Shown: positions 58,515-64,000 of the stretch, in pieces
Layout: each line of letters opens with the position of its first letter
Position numbering within the stretch: position 1 is the stretch's first letter
Assembly: GCF_038069765.1 (NCBI RefSeq)
Contig: NZ_JBBPFS010000001.1
Coordinates: 620,001-684,000 of the forward strand
DNA: 64,000 nt
Source: Arthrobacter_B sp038069765
GTDB lineage: Bacteria > Actinomycetota > Actinomycetes > Actinomycetales > Micrococcaceae
Direction of reading: 5' to 3'
Program-made: the position numbers and the translations under genes
Notes under the pieces: model-generated
The model's input: only the letters and a program-made list of their open reading frames with translations
The model's database searches: none
Told to the model about the DNA's origin: nothing

Positions 58515-59531
58515 CTACACGGCGCCCCGTGCGCGGCACCAGTCGTACACGATCCGGGCAGTATGCCGCCCGTGGGCGCGCAGGCGGGGGCTGGAGGGAA
58601 CCTCGGGCTGGCTGCCCCAGTGGATCATGTAGTTGAGTAAACCGGCCAGGAAAGCGTCGATATGCCAGGCAGGCACAGCCCGGGTAAGCGCCGACCGGTG
58701 CAGCCAGGCGTCGGCGTCGAGTCCGCCGGCGCGGGCATAGGGGAGTACTGACACCCAGTCGGTCCATTCCGGTCCGCTGCCGAGGTAGTTCCAGTCGCAG
58801 ATCAGCGCCCGTCCGGAGAGCATCAGGATGTTATCCGGACGCAGGTCGCCGTGCAGGACGGCGTCACCGGTCAGTGCCTCCGGGCAGAGATCGAGCAGAG
58901 CCTGGAAGTTCCCGGCCTCTTGGGCGCTCAAGCCGGGCAGGAACCACGGGGCGGGCTTTCCCTCCGCCACCGCCGGGAAGGATGAGGGTACGGCGGCGAT
59001 GTCATCCGCCAGCGGATCGCCGGCGAGCTCCCGCGGGAAGTCCTTCAGGCTGCGGACGGCTTCGGCGCAGGACTGTTCCACTGCACTCAGATCCCTGTCC
59101 GTCCAGGGGTATCCCGGCATGGTGCCGTCCACAGCCTCGTAAACCAGCAGCTGCCAGCCGGCGCCGTCCACTGCCAGGTGCTCGGCGGCGCGCAGCGCGG
59201 GAAGAGGCATACCCGGGGGCATGAACGGCAGCACCCGGGCCTCCCGCAGGTAGGACGGATAGATGAAGGCGTCCGACTCCGGTGCTGCCTTGGCGAAAAT
59301 CCGGTCTCCGCCGGCATTCTCCAGCACAGCAGCGAAACCCGGCGTAAAACCGCCGCCGGCCGGCCGTACCCCGGTGACGCGGCCTCCGAGGTGCGCAGCG
59401 GCCCGTTCCTGCAGAGGGGTCGGCAACTCGGCCCAGGTTCGGCGGGCTGCCGTGCGCCGGTAGTCGGGAACATCCGGAACGGCGGCAGCACGCAGCGGAA
59501 TGGCGGGGACTGAAGCGGAGTTGTGCGGCAT
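58515..59531 (-). CDS. Aminoglycoside phosphotransferase-like (APH family) protein
   Basis: A 338-residue kinase-fold protein. The catalytic loop reads VLHGDLRPDNILML, with HGD and the following Asn, and the metal-binding DFG equivalent is ICDWNYLGSGPEWTDW. The N-lobe has GGGFTPGFAAVLENAGGDRIFAKAAPES as the nucleotide loop and ATP-binding Lys. The family phosphorylates small molecules such as aminoglycosides, choline, homoserine or macrolides; the substrate here is unknown and resistance should not be assumed. ATG 59531 is chosen over GTG 59537, because a TAGGCT -10 box ends six bases before the ATG. It is separate from its neighbours. Confidence 0.88.
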   Translation of the reverse strand: MPHNSASVPAIPLRAAAVPDVPDYRRTAARRTWAELPTPLQERAAAHLGGRVTGVRPAGGGFTPGFAAVLENAGGDRIFAKAAPESDAFIYPSYLREARVLPFMPPGMPLPALRAAEHLAVDGAGWQLLVYEAVDGTMPGYPWTDRDLSAVEQSCAEAVRSLKDFPRELAGDPLADDIAAVPSSFPAVAEGKPAPWFLPGLSAQEAGNFQALLDLCPEALTGDAVLHGDLRPDNILMLSGRALICDWNYLGSGPEWTDWVSVLPYARAGGLDADAWLHRSALTRAVPAWHIDAFLAGLLNYMIHWGSQPEVPSSPRLRAHGRHTARIVYDWCRARGAV

Positions 59532-59537
59532 CCGCAC

Positions 59538-59543
59538 AGCCTA
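59538..59543 (-). promoter_or_regulatory. Putative -10 box of the phosphotransferase gene
   Basis: TAGGCT on the minus strand ends six bases (GTGCGG) before ATG 59531. The same hexamer and spacing occur at 33470 and 61415 on the plus strand. Confidence 0.5.
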
Positions 59544-59590
59544 AGCCCAAGAGCCGGGATCGAGGGGAAGGACAACCCCCGGCCCGGTTC

Positions 59591-60604
59591 CTACCGGGGG
59601 CGTTCCGGGGTTGCGCGATTTCCTGTCCTGCGTCTCAGCGTCCCGGGTGACCCCGGGAGGGTCAGGACCAGGAGCCCGGCCAGGACAAGAGCTGCACCCG
59701 CCCAGCCGGCCGGCAGCAGGCGCTCGCCGACAATCACGACTGCGAGCGCCGCCGCAACCACGGGCTCCACCAGGGAAAGCGTGGTTGCCGTGCTGGGCAG
59801 GATTCGGGCCAGTCCCCGGCCGAAGAGCACATAGCCGGCGAACATCGGAACCAGCGCCATGTACAGTCCCACCGCCGCAGCGGGCCACGAGGCCAGCAGC
59901 GGGGCGCCGGCGGCCGCGAGTACCGGCATCAGCAGGAGACCGCCCAGGCCAAAGGTCGCACCCATCGCGGCGCGTGCCGGAATTCCGTGGTTCATCAGCC
60001 GGTGCGCCGTCCAGGAGTAAAGCGCATAGGTGGTTCCGGCAGCCAGTCCCAGCAGGACACCGGCGACGACGGCGCCGGGCTGGCGTGCGCCGTCGCCGCC
60101 CGTTGCCGCGGCCGCTTCCGCCGCACACAGCAGCACCGTCCCGGCGATTGCCGTGCCCGCTCCCGCGGCCCAGCGCAGGCTGAACCGGCGGCCGTCGGCG
60201 AATCGCTCAAGAACCGCCGAGGCCAGCGGAGCCGAGCCGATGCTGACCACTGTGCCCACCGTGACGCCGGCAAGGTGCATGGAGGAATAGAAGGCCAGCG
60301 GGTACACCGCTACGGCCGCCCCGCCGAGCAGCACCGCGGACCGGTGGCGGATGAGGGGCAGGCGGGCCGTCCGCAGCAGCGGCAAAGCCGTCAGGGCCTG
60401 GAGCAGTCCGCCGATTCCCATCGCCGCGGCTCCAATGGCGAGCGGGCCGACGTGCGGTGCGAAGGTGGCGGCGGTGCCGGTGGTGCCCCACAGCACGGAG
60501 GCCACAAGAACACACAGCGCTCCGGCGGCTGCGCCCGGGACGCCGGGACGTGCACCGGGACTGCGGGAGGGCCGCTGCCTGATGCGGCTGGTTTTCGGTG
60601 TCAC
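59591..60604 (-). CDS. EamA/DMT family transporter
   Basis: A 337-residue transporter with ten predicted spans in two EamA halves: the first starts GALCVLVASVLWGTTGTAATFAP and the second near VVAGVLLGLAAGTTYALYSWTAHRLM. PSTATTLSLVEPVVAAALAVVIVGERLLPAGWAGAALVLAGLLVL is the typical end of the second repeat. A basic N-terminus and C-terminus face the cytoplasm. Members export amino acids or other metabolites. The start overlaps the stop of the upstream AAA ATPase gene by four bases (GTGA), so the two are coupled. Confidence 0.92.
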   Translation of the reverse strand: MTPKTSRIRQRPSRSPGARPGVPGAAAGALCVLVASVLWGTTGTAATFAPHVGPLAIGAAAMGIGGLLQALTALPLLRTARLPLIRHRSAVLLGGAAVAVYPLAFYSSMHLAGVTVGTVVSIGSAPLASAVLERFADGRRFSLRWAAGAGTAIAGTVLLCAAEAAAATGGDGARQPGAVVAGVLLGLAAGTTYALYSWTAHRLMNHGIPARAAMGATFGLGGLLLMPVLAAAGAPLLASWPAAAVGLYMALVPMFAGYVLFGRGLARILPSTATTLSLVEPVVAAALAVVIVGERLLPAGWAGAALVLAGLLVLTLPGSPGTLRRRTGNRATPERPR

Positions 60605-61335
60605 GGCGCGAGGATATGCCGCAGGTAGCGGCGGGGCTCATTCAGGTAGGATCTCCAGTTCGTTACCAGGTCCAGGTCCTCCCACTCACGGCGGGCTATC
60701 CCGTGGGCGCCCGTTTCATAGATGGTGGCCCCGGGAAGAGAGGCCAGCACGGGGGAGTGGGTGGCACACAGGATCTGTGATCCGTTGGCCGCGAGGTCAT
60801 TGAGCACACCGATCAGGGCCAGGGTGGAGCTGAAGGACAGGGCGGCCTCGGGCTCGTCCAGGCAGTAGAACCCCCGGGTGTTGAGGTAGGTTTCCGCGAG
60901 GGCGAGGAAGGACTCGCCGTGGCTCATGGCGTGGAAGTCCCGGCCGCCGCCGAGCTGATCCTGGAAGGTGTAGTACCCGTGCATCGTTTCCGCCCGCAGG
61001 AAGAAACCCCATTTCGGAGCCCCGGGCTGCCGGGCAAGGGTGATCCAGTTACTCAGCGGAGACTCGGTGCGATGCGTGCTGTGCGCCGAATGCACCGTGC
61101 CGCCCTCTGGTCCGAGGCCGTAAGCCGCCGCGACCGCCTCGACCAGAGTGGATTTGCCGCTGCCGTTTTCGCCGACCAGGAATGTCACGCCGGCAGGAAG
61201 TTGAAGACCGGACTCCAGAATCGAGGCCACGGCAGGAACCGTCGCGGGCCAGCGGTCCGGCGGAACGTCGGCGTCCGGCCGCCGCCGGATTTCACGGACA
61301 AGCCGCGGATCGTCAAAACCCTGAGAACGTGGCAT
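60601..61335 (-). CDS. AAA family ATPase (ABC/SMC-like)
   Basis: A 244-residue soluble ATPase. Walker A is GENGSGKST at residues 55-63. A signature-like stretch HAMSHGESFLALAETYL precedes Walker B GFYCLDEPEAALS, and the switch His is in ILCATHSPVLASLPGATIYE. The form is that of predicted RecF/SMC-like small ATPases of the AAA_21/AAA_23 group, which lack membrane partners. Function unknown. It is coupled to the EamA gene and divergent from the HTH/Clp-N pair. The ATG at 61335 may also be leaderless: CAGAAT ends six bases upstream, although the intervening GGGGAG could be misread as a ribosome binding site. Confidence 0.88.
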   Translation of the reverse strand: MPRSQGFDDPRLVREIRRRPDADVPPDRWPATVPAVASILESGLQLPAGVTFLVGENGSGKSTLVEAVAAAYGLGPEGGTVHSAHSTHRTESPLSNWITLARQPGAPKWGFFLRAETMHGYYTFQDQLGGGRDFHAMSHGESFLALAETYLNTRGFYCLDEPEAALSFSSTLALIGVLNDLAANGSQILCATHSPVLASLPGATIYETGAHGIARREWEDLDLVTNWRSYLNEPRRYLRHILAP

Positions 61336-61390
61336 CTCCCCATTCTGGCAGGCGGAGGACCGCAGCTCGGAATTCGAATGGCAACAAGTG

Positions 61391-61427
61391 TTGACAGTGA
61401 AGATGGCGTCAACCTAGGCTGACGCCA
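61391..61427 (+). promoter_or_regulatory. Consensus promoter with inverted repeat over the start site
   Basis: TTGACA (61391-61396) and TAGGCT (61415-61420) are 18 bases apart, and ATG follows six bases later, giving a leaderless start. An 8-bp inverted repeat, TGGCGTCA (61404-61411) and TGACGCCA (61420-61427), brackets the -10 box, so a bound dimer would block transcription. Autorepression by the encoded HTH protein is inferred. Confidence 0.75.
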
Positions 61428-61672
61428 TGGATACAGAAAAGGACCTCATTGGCGACGGTATGAGCAATGACCCTGCCGTTGGCCTGCGGGCCGTGGCTGC
61501 ACTGCGGCGGCTGGTGGATCAGCTGGAGTTTTTGCAGGTGCAGAACGCCCGGAGGCTCGGATGGTCCTGGGCGGAGATCGCCGCTGCGGTGGGAGTGTCC
61601 AAGCAGGCGGTGCACAAAAAGCATGCGGGGCGGGTAACAGCTTCCGCGGACAAAGGAGACAGAAATGTTTGA
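61427..61672 (+). CDS. Small helix-turn-helix protein
   Basis: An 81-residue protein. An N-terminal amphipathic helix region (VAALRRLVDQLEFLQVQNARRLG) could mediate dimerisation, followed by a helix-turn-helix at about residues 46-67 (WSWAEIAAAVGVSKQAVHKKHAG). This type precedes Clp-N domain genes in many actinobacteria. The last eight bases overlap the next gene, so expression is coupled. An inverted repeat covers its own promoter. A role as a repressor whose activity is governed by the Clp-N partner is plausible but not shown. Confidence 0.85.
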   Translation: MDTEKDLIGDGMSNDPAVGLRAVAALRRLVDQLEFLQVQNARRLGWSWAEIAAAVGVSKQAVHKKHAGRVTASADKGDRNV

Positions 61673-62216
61673 GCGCTTTTCCGGAACAGCCCGCGCAGTG
61701 GTCACCGAAGCGCAGGAGCAGGCCCGATTACTGGGAGACAGCGAAATAACGGCGGACCACCTCCTGCTCGGGGTCCTGCGCGGCGGCGACAACCCCGCTG
61801 TGCGGGTGCTCAACCGGCTGGGGATCGACCGCGACGCGGTAGCCCGGCGAACGCAGGCACTGGGCGGGGCGGATGCGCAGGCACTGGAGGCGATCGGCGT
61901 CGATCTGGAGGCTGTCCGGGAACGCGCTGAAGCGAGCTTCGGCCCCGGCGCGCTGGATCAGCCGCTCCGGCGCGGGAGCCTGCTCAAGAGCCGGAGCGGC
62001 GGCCACATTCCGTTTACCGCCTCGGCCAAGGGAGTGCTCACGCAGTCGCTGCGTGAAGCCCTCGCACTGGGCGACAAGACCATTGGCCCCGAGCATCTGC
62101 TGCTGGGCCTGCTGGCCGGGGACAACGGTACCGCGGGGCACACTCTCAGGGGGCTGGGAAGCGACCCCGCCCGGGTGCGGGCGGAGCTGCTCCGGGAGCT
62201 GGGGCCGGCTGCCTGA
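61665..62216 (+). CDS. Clp N-terminal domain protein (ATPase-less ClpC-like)
   Basis: A 183-residue protein made of two Clp-N repeats: about residues 1-65 (MFERFSGTARAVVTEAQEQARLLGDSEITADHLLLGVLRGGDNPAVRVLNRLGI) and about 118-180 (FTASAKGVLTQSLREALALGDKTIGPEHLLLGLLAGDNGTAGHTLRGLG). This is the adaptor- or substrate-binding domain of ClpC/ClpA without the ATPase rings. AAAGGAGA lies upstream of the ATG, inside the HTH gene. It might compete with ClpC for adaptors or phospho-arginine-marked proteins, or sense protein damage for the HTH partner; all of this is inference. Confidence 0.9.
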   Translation: MFERFSGTARAVVTEAQEQARLLGDSEITADHLLLGVLRGGDNPAVRVLNRLGIDRDAVARRTQALGGADAQALEAIGVDLEAVRERAEASFGPGALDQPLRRGSLLKSRSGGHIPFTASAKGVLTQSLREALALGDKTIGPEHLLLGLLAGDNGTAGHTLRGLGSDPARVRAELLRELGPAA

Positions 62217-62226
62217 GTCCGGTTGC

Positions 62227-62252
62227 CTGAGCGCGGTCCGGAGGGCGCTCAG
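62227..62252. terminator. Hairpin between convergent genes
   Basis: ctgagcgc (62227-62234) pairs with gcgctcag (62245-62252) around a 10-base loop, just after the Clp-N stop and touching the stop codon of the convergent gene. There is no T-run. Confidence 0.6.
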
Positions 62253-62836
62253 CGCCGGGCCGCGCGCAGCAGCCTGCGGAGAACGGCGAAGGCAACGCCC
62301 CCGGCCAGAATCCAGGGACCCGCCACGAAGACAGGCACCAGGGCCTGCTCCTTAAGGTCGGCCCGCTTCTTGCCGAACCGCGAGGAAATGCCGTGCCGGG
62401 TGAACTCACTCATCGCCCCTGTTTCGGTGACCGGATTGTCGGGCTGCAGGGTCAGGAAGGAGCGCAGGTGGCTGCCGCCGGCGTCGACCCTGTCCGCGGC
62501 GATCAGGATGAGCCAGTGCGCAGCCCGGGCCTCGCCGTATCTGTAGGCGTAGCGGCGCATCGCACCCGAAACCCCCTTCAGGGGAACCGAGGTGCCGAAA
62601 ACCGGCGTCACGAACTGATGCTCAATGGAATGTTCCCGCGGCTGCCGTTCCTGCTGGCGCTCCGGGAAATCCCAATGCGCACCCGTGTTCACATCCGTCT
62701 GCATCTTCGGGACGGAGGGTCGGTTGGCGGGGTCCAGGTCCGCCCCCCATCCCGGAATACGGGCTCTCAGCTCCTCATTGGTGAACCTGCGTTTAGGTGC
62801 TCCTGCCACATACGGCGTGCTTGGTGTTTCTGCCAT
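62249..62836 (-). CDS. Hypothetical protein with C-terminal membrane segment
   Basis: A 195-residue protein of unknown family. Residues 1-75 are polar and Pro/Arg-rich (FTNEELRARIPGWGADLDPANRPSVPKM). A middle part (MRRYAYRYGEARAAHWLILIAADRVDAGGSHLRSFL) looks structured, and one membrane helix is predicted near the end (ALVPVFVAGPWILAGGVAFAVLRRLL). ATG 62836 is chosen because GAGGA lies five bases upstream. It starts 13 bases after the stop of the alcohol dehydrogenase gene, so they probably share a transcript, but no functional link is obvious. Confidence 0.75.
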   Translation of the reverse strand: MAETPSTPYVAGAPKRRFTNEELRARIPGWGADLDPANRPSVPKMQTDVNTGAHWDFPERQQERQPREHSIEHQFVTPVFGTSVPLKGVSGAMRRYAYRYGEARAAHWLILIAADRVDAGGSHLRSFLTLQPDNPVTETGAMSEFTRHGISSRFGKKRADLKEQALVPVFVAGPWILAGGVAFAVLRRLLRAARR

Positions 62837-62849
62837 GGTTTCCTCGCTT

Positions 62850-63998
62850 TCAGGAGGCACTGGGGATGATCAGGGGTTTGATGCAGTTATCGAGCTTGGC
62901 CGAGAACATGTGATATCCCTCGGCAATGTGTTCCAGGGGGATGCGGTGCGTGACAATGTCGCTGGGCTTGAGATAGCCGTTGCGGATGTGTTCAAAGAGC
63001 CGGGGCCACTGCCGCTTGACCGGGCACTGGTTCATCTGCAGTGTGAGGCCCTTGTTCAGGGCGTCGCCGAATTTAACGGCACTGAAGATGGGGCCGTAGG
63101 CGCCCATGACGGATATGGTTCCTGCCTTGCGGACCGAGTCGATGGCCCAGTTCAGTGCCACCGGAGATCCGCCCTGCAGCTTGAGCTGGGCGGCGCTGAC
63201 ATTCTGGATGAAGCTTCCGTCCGCTTCCGCCCCCGCGGCATCAATGGCCACGTCAGCTCCGAGGTAGTCAGTGGTTTTCTTCATTTCCACCACGATGTCC
63301 TCGTGCTCGGCGAAGTTCCAGGTTTCGGCATGCGCAAAGGACCGGGCTTGCTCCAGCCGGTATTCGAGGTGGTCCACCACGATGACCCGGCCCGCTCCCA
63401 TGAGCCAGGAGGATTTGGCCGCATACAGCCCCACCGGCCCTGCCCCGAACACGATAACGGTGTCGCCTTCGCGGATATCGCCCAGCTGTGCACCGAAGTA
63501 GCCGGTGGCGACGGCGTCAGTGAGGAGGACGGCATCTTCTTCATCCATCCACTCCGGAATGATGGAGGGACCCACATCGGCAAAGGGAACACGGACAAAT
63601 TCCGCCTGCCCGCCGTCGTAGCCTCCGCAGGTGTGGGAGTAACCGTAAATGCCCCCCACCGCCGTGGCGTTGGCGTTCACATTGTGGCAGTTCGAGTAGA
63701 GGCCGCGGCTGCAGTACCAGCAGGACCCGCAGTAAATGTTGAACGGAACCATGACCCGGTCGCCCACGGCCAGATTCTGCACCGAGGAACCCACCTCATG
63801 CACCACGCCCACGAACTCGTGCCCGAAGGTGGTTCCCACCCGGGTATCGGGCATCATTCCGTGATAAAGGTGCAGGTCGGAGCCGCAGATGGCTGCCGCC
63901 GTCACGCGAACGATGGCATCGTTCGGGTGTTCAATCCGTGGAATGTCCTTCTCTTCGACACGGACCTTGTACGGTCCGCGGTACACCATTGACCGCAT
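62850..63998 (-). CDS. Zinc-dependent alcohol dehydrogenase (formaldehyde dehydrogenase-like)
   Basis: A 382-residue medium-chain dehydrogenase. Catalytic zinc ligands are Cys38 (AICGSDLHLYHG) and His60-Glu61 (GTTFGHEFVGVV). The structural zinc cluster is Cys90, Cys93, Cys96 and Cys104 (YCGSCWYCSRGLYSNC). The NAD site is VIVFGAGPVGLYAAKSSWLMGAGRVIVVD, with Asp after the second strand favouring NAD. The overall form (QMNQCPVKRQWPRLFEHIRNGYLKPSDIVTHRIPLEHIAEGYHMF) matches glutathione-independent formaldehyde dehydrogenase and related threonine-dehydrogenase-like enzymes; the substrate is uncertain. The ATG is two bases from the window edge, so a start further upstream cannot be ruled out. Confidence 0.9.
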   Translation of the reverse strand: MRSMVYRGPYKVRVEEKDIPRIEHPNDAIVRVTAAAICGSDLHLYHGMMPDTRVGTTFGHEFVGVVHEVGSSVQNLAVGDRVMVPFNIYCGSCWYCSRGLYSNCHNVNANATAVGGIYGYSHTCGGYDGGQAEFVRVPFADVGPSIIPEWMDEEDAVLLTDAVATGYFGAQLGDIREGDTVIVFGAGPVGLYAAKSSWLMGAGRVIVVDHLEYRLEQARSFAHAETWNFAEHEDIVVEMKKTTDYLGADVAIDAAGAEADGSFIQNVSAAQLKLQGGSPVALNWAIDSVRKAGTISVMGAYGPIFSAVKFGDALNKGLTLQMNQCPVKRQWPRLFEHIRNGYLKPSDIVTHRIPLEHIAEGYHMFSAKLDNCIKPLIIPSAS

Positions 63999-64000
63999 CT

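Overview
The window is high-GC (roughly two-thirds G+C), gene-dense bacterial chromosome. Protein similarity recognised by eye, the DUF222/HNH endonuclease at the left edge, the mixture of leadered and apparently leaderless genes and the TANNNT-type -10 boxes all suggest an actinobacterium of the Arthrobacter/Micrococcaceae type (inference; no 16S gene is present). No rRNA, tRNA, CRISPR array, insertion sequence or prophage was found.

Layout. 1-3600: a truncated DUF222/HNH gene, then a TetR regulator translationally coupled to a short-chain dehydrogenase. 3767-6578: a bifunctional class A penicillin-binding protein ending in a strong terminator, then a small five-residue-periodic protein. 6606-11324: a PucR-type regulator divergent from a CoA-acylating (methyl)malonate-semialdehyde dehydrogenase and a class III aminotransferase, most simply a beta-alanine/omega-amino-acid catabolic unit. 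11518-12126: two small membrane proteins.

12170-31364 is a 19-kb L-arabinose/arabinan locus. On the minus strand araB-araD-araA is followed by an alditol oxidase gene, a LacI-family regulator and a GH127 beta-L-arabinofuranosidase. A second LacI regulator (AraR-like) and an aldose epimerase lie between two copies of the TGTTAGCGCTAACA operator. Divergently, a sugar ABC transporter (binding lipoprotein plus two permeases, no ATPase), a GH43 enzyme, a YesL-type protein, a GH51 arabinofuranosidase and a second, lipid-anchored GH43 enzyme run to the right; this side carries a different palindrome (ACAACGTTGT core) and an intergenic double hairpin. Together the genes would trim arabinan outside the cell, import oligomers, hydrolyse alpha- and beta-linked arabinofuranose inside, and feed L-arabinose through AraA, AraB and AraD to D-xylulose 5-phosphate.

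31397-39841: a MacB/LolD-type ABC exporter divergent from a histidine kinase/response regulator pair, a GH13 alpha-glucosidase, an MFS transporter and a stand-alone LigD-type polymerase. 39864-45142: a zinc-uptake locus of the AztABCD type with two AztD-like chaperones and a Zur-like box between aztB and aztA. 45212-50309: an NhaA antiporter, a glycosyltransferase, two alpha/beta hydrolases and an acyltransferase. 50360-56068: a P-loop kinase-like protein, a DASS dicarboxylate transporter divergent from a LysR regulator, and two tartrate/isopropylmalate-dehydrogenase paralogues facing each other. 56165-63998: an ABC ATPase with a DUF6297 membrane protein, a phosphotransferase, an EamA transporter, an AAA ATPase, a small HTH plus Clp-N protein pair, a hypothetical membrane protein and a zinc alcohol dehydrogenase.

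A recurring architecture stands out: at eight genes without a good Shine-Dalgarno sequence, a TANNNT hexamer ends exactly six bases before the chosen start codon, which predicts leaderless mRNAs and fixes several start sites.
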